DNA from: Paraburkholderia caribensis
GTDB taxonomy: Bacteria > Pseudomonadota > Gammaproteobacteria > Burkholderiales > Burkholderiaceae
NCBI RefSeq assembly: GCF_002902945.1
Contig: NZ_CP026102.1
Coordinates: 2,356,001 to 2,420,000 of the forward strand
Length of the DNA stretch: 64,000 nt
Reading direction: 5' to 3'
Shown here: in pieces, positions 9,041 through 17,151 of the stretch
Layout of the letters: the number at the start of each line of letters is the position of its first letter
Position numbering within the stretch: position 1 is the stretch's first letter
Program-made: the position numbers and the translations under genes
The notes under the pieces: generated by a model
What the model saw: only the letters and a program-made list of their open reading frames with translations
Databases searched by the model: none
Told to the model about the DNA's origin: nothing

Positions 9041-9199
9041 ACGGGACTCTCGCCCGCGTTCACGACCTCGATGCTGCATCGCCTGGAGAAAGGATCGGTT
9101 ACGGAGATCGAGTTCGTCAACGTGACGGTCCTGCTCTGGGGTGAACGGCTGGGGGTTCCGACGCCCGTCAGCGCTGAGACGAAAGGGCTCGCGCTCGAA
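9041..9199 (+). pseudogene. Remnant of a ketopantoate-reductase-family gene (C-terminal domain)
   Basis: The frame that opens right after the previous stop reads 'TTSMLHRLEKGSVTEIEF' then 'GERLGVPTPV'. This closely follows the C-terminal domain of ApbA/PanE ketopantoate reductases (SM-x-D-x-x-x-G-x-x-TEI, then LG-x-PTP). There is no N-terminal Rossmann domain and no proper start, and similarity is lost after about base 9199. It looks like the residue of a deleted gene. Recognition is by eye only. Confidence 0.6.
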
Positions 9200-9309
9200 G
9201 CGCCTGTCCCGGGCGCAACCGGAGGCGACCGGACTTGCCGCGATCATCAATCCCGTCCACCGGATTGAAGGCTTACGCTCTCACCACCTGACGAGCGCGG
9301 CGACCCTGA

Positions 9310-9876
9310 TCATTTGTCGGGTTGGCCGCCTTCGCGGGGCAGTCCCCGTTGCTGCCGCTGCGTGTGCACCGCGGGATCACGCTCTGCTTGCGCGGCCGTC
9401 ACCGCGTCGACCGGGTCATCACGCTGCCGCATCAGCCAGTAGACGCTCCCCAGTGCCACCAGCGCAAACGCAAGCGCCGCGATCTGGGCGGGCGCGCTGG
9501 CCGGATCGAGAATGATGAATTTGCGGGCAATAGCCAGCAGCGCAACCAGAAGCACCGTTTTGACCTGCACGATGTGATCGCGCCGCGCCATCACGCGCGT
9601 AATCGAATGCTTGAATTCCATCGCGATCAGCAGCGTCATGACCATCCCGAAGATGGTTTGATACACCGCGTGATCCAGCGGGTTCAGCGCGTCCGAAACC
9701 AGCAATGAAATCACCGCGTGAATCAACTGCCAGAGCGACACGAGGATAATGATGGAAATCACGACGCTCAGCACATGCGCGACAAGCTGCTCGAATCGTT
9801 CATAAAAGGTGAGCATGTCCCACTGCAGACGCAACGCATCGATATCCCTGCGTAGCCAGCTTTTCTTACTTTCCAT
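9310..9876 (-). CDS. psiE: PsiE-like membrane protein
   Basis: A 188-residue inner-membrane protein with four hydrophobic helices, matching the phosphate-starvation-inducible PsiE family. An internal 'MARRDHIVQVKTVLLVALLAIARKF'-like segment (residues ~100-125) is characteristic. The ATG at 9876 is preferred over upstream starts because a GGGAG ribosome site precedes it by eight bases. PsiE copies are regular cargo of stress-tolerance islands that also carry ClpG/ClpK, Hsp20 and HdeD, which follow here. The molecular role is unknown. Confidence 0.82.
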   Translation of the reverse strand: MESKKSWLRRDIDALRLQWDMLTFYERFEQLVAHVLSVVISIIILVSLWQLIHAVISLLVSDALNPLDHAVYQTIFGMVMTLLIAMEFKHSITRVMARRDHIVQVKTVLLVALLAIARKFIILDPASAPAQIAALAFALVALGSVYWLMRQRDDPVDAVTAAQAERDPAVHTQRQQRGLPREGGQPDK

Positions 9877-10057
9877 GATTTGACTCCCGGAGAGCCGTCG
9901 TTGCGCCGCGAGCGCATCGCGCGTGCATGGAGTGCACATGCGCCATGCACAGTCCATTCACGAGTCGCGTATGCACATGCTACTGTTTTTCGCGTTTGTG
10001 CGGCTTCTTTGTGGATAGCTGCTCAAAGCGACACGGGCTGACCAGGAGAGGATCGGG

Positions 10058-10111
10058 CCCTCGTGGCCCTCGTGGCCCTCGTGGCCCTTGTTGCCCTTGT
10101 TGCCCTTGTGC
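10058..10111. repeat. 9-bp tandem repeat, six units
   Basis: Three copies of ccctcgtgg are followed by three diverged units (cccttgttg twice, cccttgtgc). It lies in the 434-bp non-coding gap between psiE and the next gene; apart from this repeat and the hairpin at 10179-10206 I see nothing else in that gap. Because the unit is nine bases, every frame reads as a short amino-acid repeat, which produces spurious open frames. Confidence 0.9.
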
Positions 10112-10178
10112 CCTTTCGCATCGTTCCGATCAGCAGCTTTGCGGCGCGCCTTCCGTTGATGCTGTTCACAAAAGCGCG

Positions 10179-10206
10179 CGCTAATCCGTGCATCTCGGGA
10201 TTAGCG
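10179..10206. other. Perfect 9-bp inverted repeat
   Basis: cgctaatcc and ggattagcg face each other across a 10-base spacer upstream of the small gene at 10311. It could be an operator or a hairpin in the leader; no T-tract follows, so a terminator is less likely. Confidence 0.45.
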
Positions 10207-10310
10207 ACTAGACTTGAAGCGTCGTCGGTGCATGCGCACGCAGCAGGCACGTATGCGCCATTCAGTGAATTCAGTCACGATTGGAAGGTGCAATCGAAGG
10301 AGCCAGACCG

Positions 10311-10553
10311 ATGCCGAAGACCGTTCGAACCGCCGAGCAGATCCGCGACGAACTGCAGAACCGCGTGACGAAAATCGCCGCTGATGTGCCGGGAGCTTTG
10401 CGGGTGCGCATACCGCTACCAGAGCGGCATCCGCCCGACGCATCCGGCCGCAACTGGAACATGGTGCCGCTCAATGACCTCGGCGTAGATTGCGCACATT
10501 ATGTCCAGAAGGCGATCGAAGACATGCGCAGCGAGTTCGTGCTGCCAGATTGA
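10311..10553 (+). CDS. Hypothetical protein, 80 residues
   Basis: The ATG at 10311 is chosen because a GAAGGAG ribosome site lies about eight bases upstream; a TTG at 10281 would add ten residues but has no such site. The product begins 'MPKTVRTAEQIRDELQNRV' and has a central proline-rich stretch and 'GRNWNM'. It shows no signal peptide or membrane segment. I do not recognise a named family. It stands with the following small gene at the edge of the stress block. Confidence 0.6.
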   Translation: MPKTVRTAEQIRDELQNRVTKIAADVPGALRVRIPLPERHPPDASGRNWNMVPLNDLGVDCAHYVQKAIEDMRSEFVLPD

Positions 10554-10580
10554 CGCCTTGATACGAAACGGGAGCCGCTC

Positions 10581-10820
10581 ATGCAAACGCACGTGTTTGA
10601 GCATCGAGGCTACGAGATCGCGGTACACCCGGAGCGGAATGCATACGGCGCGTGGCAGGCGACCGTGAGTGTGCGCCATGCCGATAGCCGCGTGGCCGAA
10701 TTCCGTCCGGAGACGATTCAGCCGGAATGGCTTACGCAGGAGGAGGCGGTCCGCGATGGCATCGAATGGGGCATGCGTTTTGTCGATCGCAAGCTGGATG
10801 AGTCGCACGACCTGATGTGA
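10581..10820 (+). CDS. Hypothetical small cytosolic protein, 79 residues
   Basis: The product begins 'MQTHVFEHRGYEI' and resembles small Burkholderiales hypothetical proteins built of a short beta-rich part ('GAWQATVSV') followed by an acidic helix ('EEAVRDGIEWGMRFVDRKL'). It begins 27 bases after the preceding gene, so the two are probably co-transcribed. No function can be assigned; general stress or DNA-adjacent roles would be guesswork. Confidence 0.6.
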   Translation: MQTHVFEHRGYEIAVHPERNAYGAWQATVSVRHADSRVAEFRPETIQPEWLTQEEAVRDGIEWGMRFVDRKLDESHDLM

Positions 10821-10978
10821 TCGAACGATCAGCGGAAAGGGGACAAAACCTGGCAGTTTCGCGAAAGACACCCGCCTCCGATGCGCTTATAGTGCTTGAG
10901 TACGGCCAAGCGCCGATATCCTGGCGATACCTCGGCGCGGCCGGCTGCTCGTGAAGCGCGAGAATACGATGCAAAGTC

Positions 10979-12244
10979 GTGACGTCCTCAACAGTGGATA
11001 GCATATTCATGGTCAGGATCTATGGACGCATGCGCAGCGCACAGGGCTACGCGATACGCGACTTCCTGCATCGCAGCGACATACCGTTCGAGTGGATCGA
11101 ACTGGGCAGCGATAAGGAAGCCGAGGACCTGGCGCACGTGCAGCATCTTTCCGATTCACGCCTGCCCGTCTGCGTTTTCCACGACGGCACGCGGCTCGAA
11201 TGTCCGACCATCCGGCAAATCACCGAGAAGCTCGGCTGGTTTGCGAGTCCCTCTCGTGAAGCCTACGATCTTGCGATTTACGGCGCAGGACCGGCGGGAT
11301 TGAGCGCCGCAGTGTACGGCGCATCGGAAGGGCTGCATACCGTACTGGTGGAGCGCTGGGCATTGGGCGGTCAGGCAGGCAGCAGTTCGAAGATCGAGAA
11401 CTATCTCGGCTTTCCACAGGGCCTGAGCGGCGCGGAACTCGCTGAACGGGCGCGCGACCAGGCCGTCAAATTCGGCGCTGAAATCCTGCTGGCGCGCGCC
11501 GGTGTGCACGCGGAGTTTCCGCCTGGCCAGGGCATCGTATATCTGGAAGACGGCACGCGTATCACGGCGCGCACCTCCATCTGCGCGACGGGCGTGGCAT
11601 ATCGCACGCTAGGCCTCGCGGGTGAAGAGCGCTTTCTCGGCGCAGGCCTCTATTACGGCGCCGGCGCCAGCGAGGCTGCGTTGATCCACGGCGAAGACGT
11701 GTATGTGGTGGGCGGAGGCAATTCGGCGGGACAAGCCGCCATGCACTTTTCGCAGTCCGCCAATCGCGTCTATATGCTCGTCCGTGACGCATCGCTCAAG
11801 AACACGTTGTCACGATACCTGGCGGATCGCATTACATCGGCGTCGAACATCGAGGTGTGCACGTGCACCGAAGTTACCGCGCTTGCTGGCGACGACGTGT
11901 TGCAGGAGATAACGCTGACCGATGTGCGAACCACCCAGTCCCGCAGGGCAAAAACGCATTGGCTATTCGTCTGCATTGGCGGCGTGCCGCAGACGGAATG
12001 GGCACAGGAGGTCGGCGTCGTTCGCGATGAAGGCGGCTATCTCGTGACCGGGCCCGATCTGCAGGAATATCGGGCGAACCTGAACTGGCCTCTCGAACGC
12101 GCGCCACTGCATCTGGAAACGAGTGTGCCCGGCGTATTCGCAGCGGGCGATGTGCGTCACGCATCGATCAAGCGCGTAGCGTCGGCAGTCGGCGAGGGGG
12201 CAATGGCTGTGGCACTGGTGCATCGCTATCTGAATAGCAGCTGA
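10979..12244 (+). CDS. Thioredoxin-reductase-like flavoprotein with glutaredoxin-fold N-terminus, redox cysteines missing
   Basis: A 421-residue two-domain protein. Residues ~10-90 look like a glutaredoxin/thioredoxin-like fold, but the expected CxxC position reads 'GRMRSAQGY'. Residues ~97-420 form a thioredoxin-reductase-like FAD/NAD(P)H domain with 'YGAGPAGLSAA' (~101), 'GGGNSAG' (~244) and 'GVFAAGDVR' near the C-terminus. The place of the CATC active site reads 'GAGASEA'. It should bind FAD and a nicotinamide cofactor but cannot pass electrons through the usual disulfide. It starts with GTG. A ZnF-UBP gene follows 55 bases downstream, a pairing I recall from other bacteria. Confidence 0.82.
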   Translation: MTSSTVDSIFMVRIYGRMRSAQGYAIRDFLHRSDIPFEWIELGSDKEAEDLAHVQHLSDSRLPVCVFHDGTRLECPTIRQITEKLGWFASPSREAYDLAIYGAGPAGLSAAVYGASEGLHTVLVERWALGGQAGSSSKIENYLGFPQGLSGAELAERARDQAVKFGAEILLARAGVHAEFPPGQGIVYLEDGTRITARTSICATGVAYRTLGLAGEERFLGAGLYYGAGASEAALIHGEDVYVVGGGNSAGQAAMHFSQSANRVYMLVRDASLKNTLSRYLADRITSASNIEVCTCTEVTALAGDDVLQEITLTDVRTTQSRRAKTHWLFVCIGGVPQTEWAQEVGVVRDEGGYLVTGPDLQEYRANLNWPLERAPLHLETSVPGVFAAGDVRHASIKRVASAVGEGAMAVALVHRYLNSS

Positions 12245-12299
12245 GCGCGAGCGCAACCTTGATCCCCGCGCGTCTGCGCACACCTGTCCGAGGAGCACG

Positions 12300-12575
12300 A
12301 TGATGACCGCCGGTTGCACGCACCTGGGCCAAGCCCGCATACTCAACACGTCCATCGACTATTGCGAGGACTGCGTGAAGCTCGGCCAGCCGTGGGTACA
12401 TTTGCGGCTTTGCCTTTCTTGCGGACACGTCGGCTGTTGCGATTCGTCGCCCAACCGGCATGCGAGCAAGCATTTTCACGCGACCGGTCATCCGCTGGTC
12501 AGGTCAATCGAACCCGGCGAAACGTGGATCTGGTGCTATCGCGACGAGATCGTGGCCGGTGAACTTGAATCGTGA
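12300..12575 (+). CDS. UBP-type zinc-finger protein
   Basis: A 91-residue protein that is essentially one ZnF-UBP domain. Likely ligands are visible at Cys6, Cys22, Cys25, Cys38, Cys41, Cys46, His54, His60 and His64, and the 'WIWCYRDE' end is typical. In eukaryotes this fold binds the free C-terminus of ubiquitin; the bacterial versions have no established partner. ATG codons at 12300 and 12303 are both possible. It is probably co-expressed with the upstream flavoprotein, so the two may form a functional pair. Confidence 0.87.
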   Translation: MMTAGCTHLGQARILNTSIDYCEDCVKLGQPWVHLRLCLSCGHVGCCDSSPNRHASKHFHATGHPLVRSIEPGETWIWCYRDEIVAGELES

Positions 12576-12577
12576 GG

Positions 12578-12607
12578 GCGACGCCCCCGCGCGGGCGGGG
12601 GCGTCGC
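12578..12607. terminator. Strong GC hairpin between convergent genes
   Basis: A perfect 11-base stem (gcgacgccccc/gggggcgtcgc) with an eight-base loop begins three bases after the ZnF-UBP stop. It lies just downstream of the convergent clp gene. There is no clear T-tract, but position and stability suggest a bidirectional terminator. Confidence 0.7.
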
Positions 12608-12626
12608 ACTCCTGATCGCGCCAGCA

Positions 12627-15464
12627 TCACGCATGTGCCGGTGCCTGCGTTGACGCGTCGCTGCGCGCTTCTGCTTCTGTGGGCGATGCTCCTTTCTGCA
12701 CACGCACAGAACGCGTCCCCGAGTCGTAGGTCATGGTGACCTTGTCGCCATCGCGCACGTCGCCTCGCAACATCGCATCGGCGAGTTGTGATTCCACCTC
12801 AAGACGGATCTTGCGTTTGAGCATCCGCGCGCCGAACTCGGGGTCATAGCCGATCTGTGCAAGATGATCGCGCAACGCGTCGTCGAACGACAGATCGATG
12901 TTTTGGGCCAGCGCGGTACGCCGTACGCGTGCAAGTTGCAGGTCGACGATACGGCGAATCTGCTCCTTGCCCAGCGCATGGAACACGACGACTTCATCGA
13001 CCCGGTTCAGAAACTCGGGCCTGAAATGATGCCGCAGCATTTCCATCAAGCGGTCACGCAGTTCAGGGTAGCCGAGCTGCTTCGAGTCGGCCTTCATGTT
13101 GTCCTGGATCAGTTGCGAGCCGATATTGCTGGTCGCGATGATGATCGTGTTGGTGAAATCGACCAGACGTCCCTTGCCGTCGGTGAGCCGCCCTTCGTCG
13201 AACAGTTGCAGCAGAATGTTGTGCACCTCCGAGTTCGCCTTCTCGATCTCGTCGAGCAACACCACGCAATATGGCCTGCGCCGCACTCGCTCGGTGAGTT
13301 GCCCGCCTTCCTCGTAGCCGACGTATCCGGGGGGCGCCCCAACCAGCCGCGCCACCGTATGACGCTCGGAATACTCGCTCATGTCGATGCGCACCAGCGC
13401 GTTCTCGTCGCCGAACACGGAAGCGGCCAGCGCCTTCGCGAGTTCGGTTTTACCCACACCCGTAGGCCCAAGGAAGAGGAAGCTCGCAGTCGGCTTGCCG
13501 GCCTCCGTCAAACCGGCGCGCGAAAGCCGCACCGCTTTGGCCACTGCGGAGACGGCTTCATCCTGTCCGACTACGCGTTCCTTCAGATGGTCTTCCAGTC
13601 GCAACAGCCTTTCACGGTCTTCGGCCGTGAGTTCGGCTACCGGTACGCCCGTGAGGGACGAAACGATTTGCGCAATGTCTTCCGCCGTCACTTCCTGCGA
13701 ACTGGTGCCGCGCTCCTTCTTCCATGTTTCAGTGGCTTCATGCAGGCGTTGTTGTTCCGCGACGAGCTGTCCTTCCAGTTCCTTGGCCTTATCGAATTGC
13801 TTTGCAGCGCTGGCCGCGTCCTGTTCCTGCCTGATGCGGCGAATGCTCGCCTCGACGTCGTGCAATGGTTGCGGACGCGAATTCGACGAAATGCGCACGC
13901 GGGCGGCGGCCTGATCGAGCAAGTCGATTGCCTTGTCTGGCAAAAAGCGTGCGGCGATGTAGCGATCCGAAAGTTTTGCCGCTGCAGCGATCGCCTCTTC
14001 GGTAATTTTCACCTTGTGATGTGCTTCGAGCCGGTCGCGCAGGCCGCGCAGGATCTCGATCGTTTCCTCGACGCTAGGCTCAGGCACCGTCACGGGCTGA
14101 AAGCGCCGTTCCAATGCCGAGTCCTTTTCAATGTATTTCTGGTATTCGTTCAAGGTGGTCGCACCCACGAGGTGCAACTCACCGCGAGCGAGCGCAGGCT
14201 TGAAGACATTGCCGATATCGAGGCCGCCTTCGCCGCCGCCCTGGCCCGCGCCGACAATCGTATGCAGTTCGTCGATAAATACAACGAGGCGGTCCTGGTT
14301 CTCGATGATCTCATCCAGTACCTGCTTGACGCGCTCCTCGAACTCGCCACGATACTTCGCGCCAGCCACCACGCTATTGATATTCAGTTCGACCACGCGC
14401 TTGCCGCGCAGCACTTCCGGCACCTGATCCTGAGCAATGCGCTGCGCCAGACCTTCGACGATAGCGGTCTTACCCACGCCGGGTTCGCCGATCAGCACGG
14501 GATTGTTCTTGCGCCGCCGCGCGAGCACTTCAATGGTCGTTTCGATTTCCTTGTCGCGGCCGATCACCGGATCGAGCTTGCCCTGGCGCGCAAGCGCGCT
14601 GAGATCGCGCGCGTACTTGTCGAGCGTGGGCGTGGTGGAACGGCCTTCCACCTTGCCGTCTTCGGCACCCTTGCCGACCACGTTGACTGCTTTTTGCCGC
14701 AGCGATTGCGGCGACAGCCCGAGCTTGCGCAGCAATTCACCTGCAAAGCCGTCTTCTTCCTCGACGAGCCCAATCAGGATGTGCTCGGGTCCGACATAGC
14801 TGTGACCCAGTTCCAGCGACGCCTTCAACGCATTTTCCAGCGCACTCTTCGCGCGCGGCGACACGCCGATCTGCTCGTTGTCGCTGGGCTCCTTGCGGGT
14901 GCCGCGCGGCGCGCTGTGGTCGATGGTCTTCTTGATCTCTTCAGGATCAAGCTTGAATTCGCGCAGGATTTCCTGCACCACATTGTTATCGGCAAGCGCC
15001 AGCAACAGGTGTTCCGTATCGACTTCGTTCTTGCCATATTCGACCGCGGCTTGGGCTGCCGCTTGCAGGCGGTCCAGACCGCTCTGGCTCAGGTACGTCT
15101 GCAGGTCCACCGCTTCACGCGCCCGGCGATGCCGGCGTGTACGGCCGCCTGGCTGTGCGCCTGCCGAATCGCCCGTCTGTCCGCTGCCGGCCGCTGTACC
15201 CTTATTTGCGCCGCCGGATTGTCCAGCCGAGGGCCCGGTGAACCGGGTACCTCGGCCGCTTTCCATCTGCGGCCACATGTCGTCGAACAGACTGTCGAAC
15301 AATCCGCCATGAAAGAGGGACTCGAGCGGCGACAGGTGGCGCTGATTGCGCGTCATGAACTCCATGTAGTGCTCATTGCACAGCATCAGCTGACGGCGCT
15401 GACCGTTTTCGGTGATCGTGATCTGTGAGGTTGCGGGCCTTCCACAGACGCTGCACTCAGCCAT
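12627..15464 (-). CDS. clpG: ClpG/ClpK-type stand-alone AAA+ disaggregase
   Basis: A 945-residue Hsp100 protein. An extra N-terminal zinc-finger-like element (Cys4, Cys7, Cys29, His32) and a ~70-residue linker precede a Clp_N domain. AAA-1 has Walker A 'GEPGVGKT' near residue 325 and 'VVFIDELHT'. A short coiled middle domain follows, then AAA-2 with 'GPTGVGKTELA' near 664 and 'VVLLDEIEKA'. The segment before 'HFRPEFLNR' aligns in length with ClpB and lacks the ClpP-docking insertion of ClpA/ClpC. It should therefore solubilise aggregates without degrading them. Length and N-terminus fit ClpG/ClpK, known from heat-resistance islands. An AAGGAG site lies six bases before the ATG. Hsp20 and HdeD genes lie upstream on the same strand. 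Confidence 0.88.
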   Translation of the reverse strand: MAECSVCGRPATSQITITENGQRRQLMLCNEHYMEFMTRNQRHLSPLESLFHGGLFDSLFDDMWPQMESGRGTRFTGPSAGQSGGANKGTAAGSGQTGDSAGAQPGGRTRRHRRAREAVDLQTYLSQSGLDRLQAAAQAAVEYGKNEVDTEHLLLALADNNVVQEILREFKLDPEEIKKTIDHSAPRGTRKEPSDNEQIGVSPRAKSALENALKASLELGHSYVGPEHILIGLVEEEDGFAGELLRKLGLSPQSLRQKAVNVVGKGAEDGKVEGRSTTPTLDKYARDLSALARQGKLDPVIGRDKEIETTIEVLARRRKNNPVLIGEPGVGKTAIVEGLAQRIAQDQVPEVLRGKRVVELNINSVVAGAKYRGEFEERVKQVLDEIIENQDRLVVFIDELHTIVGAGQGGGEGGLDIGNVFKPALARGELHLVGATTLNEYQKYIEKDSALERRFQPVTVPEPSVEETIEILRGLRDRLEAHHKVKITEEAIAAAAKLSDRYIAARFLPDKAIDLLDQAAARVRISSNSRPQPLHDVEASIRRIRQEQDAASAAKQFDKAKELEGQLVAEQQRLHEATETWKKERGTSSQEVTAEDIAQIVSSLTGVPVAELTAEDRERLLRLEDHLKERVVGQDEAVSAVAKAVRLSRAGLTEAGKPTASFLFLGPTGVGKTELAKALAASVFGDENALVRIDMSEYSERHTVARLVGAPPGYVGYEEGGQLTERVRRRPYCVVLLDEIEKANSEVHNILLQLFDEGRLTDGKGRLVDFTNTIIIATSNIGSQLIQDNMKADSKQLGYPELRDRLMEMLRHHFRPEFLNRVDEVVVFHALGKEQIRRIVDLQLARVRRTALAQNIDLSFDDALRDHLAQIGYDPEFGARMLKRKIRLEVESQLADAMLRGDVRDGDKVTMTYDSGTRSVRVQKGASPTEAEARSDASTQAPAHA

Positions 15465-15528
15465 GATGATCTCCTTTTCGTCCGTGCGGAAATTGCTTCC
15501 CGCGCGGCTATCGGGTGGGTGAAAAATA

Positions 15529-15576
15529 CCTGTTCCGCTATTTGTTCCGCTGTTTGTTCGGCTACCTGTTCCGGGC
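15529..15576. repeat. Degenerate 12-bp tandem repeat, four units
   Basis: Four units around a tgttccg core (cctgttccgcta, tttgttccgctg, tttgttcggcta, cctgttccgggc) lie 65 bases upstream of the clpG start, inside the 373-bp gap between hsp20 and clpG. The spacing is close to one helical turn per unit, so it could be a set of protein-binding sites in the clpG promoter. Confidence 0.7.
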
Positions 15577-15619
15577 TCGCCTTGTTCGCGTGCCGGGCTC
15601 GCGCTGCACTCGAAGCGAT

Positions 15620-15841
15620 TCAGGCGAATCCCATCGTTCTTCGTCGCGTCGGCCAGCGCACCGATTCATCGTGCAGTACCAACAGCGGAAGGCAATGCAA
15701 CGTGTCCTCTCCAATGGATATGCGTCGGATCGTCATGCAAGGTGTAACGCTCCAGCAGGTTGTCGCGTCGCCGGCGGGCAGACGGGCGCGCACAACTCGC
15801 GCCGTCAAGCCGACCAGTTCCACGCTGACGGATCGTGTCAT
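15620..15841 (-). CDS. Possible small ORF overlapping the hsp20 stop codon
   Basis: A 73-codon frame starts with ATG overlapping the hsp20 TGA by four bases (ATGA), the arrangement expected for coupled translation. Its product is basic and shows no recognisable domain, and codon choice is not clearly coding. It is either a genuine small downstream partner of Hsp20 or a chance frame in the leader of clpG. Confidence 0.3.
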   Translation of the reverse strand: MTRSVSVELVGLTARVVRARLPAGDATTCWSVTPCMTIRRISIGEDTLHCLPLLVLHDESVRWPTRRRTMGFA

Positions 15842-16467
15842 TTGATCTCAATGCGCCGTTTCGCTGCCGGTTCTCCGGCCGCTTTGGGGACGCGCAGCGT
15901 CAGCACGCCGTTTTCAAATCTGGCCTCTGCCCGATCGAGATCGATGCCCGCGGGCAGTGGGACTGCGCGCTGAAAATGTCCGAACGACCGCTCGACCCGA
16001 TAGCATCCCTGTTCTTCGCGCGTCGATTCGAAGCGCTTGTCGCCGCTCACGATCAACATGTCGTCTATCACTTCGAGTTCGACGTCGTCACGGTTCATGC
16101 CCGGCAACTCGGCGACGACACGCAGTGCGTCGCCTTCGTCGGTGACGTCGATCCGCGGTTGAAACTCGCTCGCGCTGAAGTCGCCGAACCAGCTTCCGAG
16201 CGGTCCACGACCTCCGAACGGATCGCGGATCAATTCGGTTAGCAGATGAATCGGGTCAGGCAGCGGCCAGCTGGCAGTCGCAAGTGATACGGGCGCAGCA
16301 CCGAATTCCATCGGCGCCCCGTTACCCGTTTGTGTGCCAGTCTGTTGCGCGTTTTGCTGGGCGCCTTGCTGACCGGTGCGCGGCGCGTCGGCGCGGCCGG
16401 ATGCGCCTTTTTGCGCGTGCGAGCGCAAAAACCGGAACGGGTTCCATTTGTCGAGATCCAGAGCCAT
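15838..16467 (-). CDS. Hsp20 small heat-shock protein
   Basis: A 209-residue holdase. The N-terminus 'MALDLDKWNPFRFLR' is followed by a Gln/Ala-rich stretch, an alpha-crystallin domain from roughly residue 90 to 195 (with 'GVLTLRVPKA' near its end), and a C-terminal IxI-type tail 'RIEIK'. The ATG at 16467 follows an AAGGAG site; 21 in-frame codons upstream are rejected because they lie before it. It would bind unfolding proteins and hand them to the ClpG disaggregase encoded 373 bases downstream, the same pairing as in heat-resistance islands. Confidence 0.92.
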   Translation of the reverse strand: MALDLDKWNPFRFLRSHAQKGASGRADAPRTGQQGAQQNAQQTGTQTGNGAPMEFGAAPVSLATASWPLPDPIHLLTELIRDPFGGRGPLGSWFGDFSASEFQPRIDVTDEGDALRVVAELPGMNRDDVELEVIDDMLIVSGDKRFESTREEQGCYRVERSFGHFQRAVPLPAGIDLDRAEARFENGVLTLRVPKAAGEPAAKRRIEIK

Positions 16468-16575
16468 ATGATTCTCCTTACGTGAGGTGCGCCAGTGCCA
16501 GACCTGAGGCAGGACCTGGCGCAGCATCACCCGCGGGTTTCACTGTGTAACCACGAGCGCCCGTGAGCGATGCAT

Positions 16576-17151
16576 TCACGGATGCAATGGTGCGTGTGTC
16601 TGGCTGGTCAGGTCGTCATGGCGCCAGGCACGCGCAGTGATGCCGATTACGACTAGCAGCGCGCCCGTGAACAACGCATACACGGCGATCAGCCAGACGA
16701 GCGCTAGCGCGCCGGCGCCCGGAAAGAGCAACACGAAGATGCCGAAAAGCACGGACAGTACGCCTGTCACCGCTAGCATCCACGCATTGCGCAGGCGCCG
16801 GTGCAGACGCGTTGCTGCGATCAGATCCAACACGCCGGTGATAATCGCGTTCGCGCCGATTACGGCGACCAGCACGAGGGCGGTAATGCCCGGGACCAAC
16901 GCGGCTATCACGCCGGCGCCGACACTGCAGATGCCGAGCAGCAAGGGCACCCACCAGCTGCCGTGCGTCGCCCGGTAGCGGATGGCCGCGACAATGGCGA
17001 CAACGCCGCTGGCAATCGCATACACACTAAAGAGGGCGATGAGCAGAAGAAGAGTAAGACCGGGCCAGAATAACGCCAGTGTGCCGAACAACAGCGCTAC
17101 TGTGCCGCGCAGAATGAGCATCCACCAAGCGCGCCCAAGCAGTTCATCCAT
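16576..17151 (-). CDS. hdeD: HdeD-family membrane protein
   Basis: A 191-residue inner-membrane protein with six hydrophobic helices arranged as three pairs, starting 'MDELLGRAWWMLILRG'. This opening and the repeated 'GxxxLLFG' helices are characteristic of the HdeD acid-resistance family. The ATG at 17151 is chosen over a GTG at 17163 because GGAG lies six bases upstream. It is first in a same-strand series hdeD-hsp20-clpG. HdeD homologues accompany clpG/hsp20 in stress-tolerance islands; the mechanism is unknown. Confidence 0.87.
   Translation of the reverse strand: MDELLGRAWWMLILRGTVALLFGTLALFWPGLTLLLLIALFSVYAIASGVVAIVAAIRYRATHGSWWVPLLLGICSVGAGVIAALVPGITALVLVAVIGANAIITGVLDLIAATRLHRRLRNAWMLAVTGVLSVLFGIFVLLFPGAGALALVWLIAVYALFTGALLVVIGITARAWRHDDLTSQTHAPLHP

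Noticed and set aside
10023..10250. Minus-strand frame with repeated Arg-Ala-Thr and plus-strand frame with collagen-like Gly-Pro-Arg
   Set aside because: Both are products of the 9-bp tandem repeat; neither has a ribosome site or similarity outside it.
12864..15428. An 854-codon open frame on the plus strand opposite clpG
   Set aside because: The minus strand encodes a complete disaggregase with all AAA+ motifs; the antisense frame has no recognisable feature.
15529..15576. Possible CRISPR-like or satellite array at the clpG leader
   Set aside because: Units are adjacent with no spacers and only four copies, so it is a short tandem repeat.
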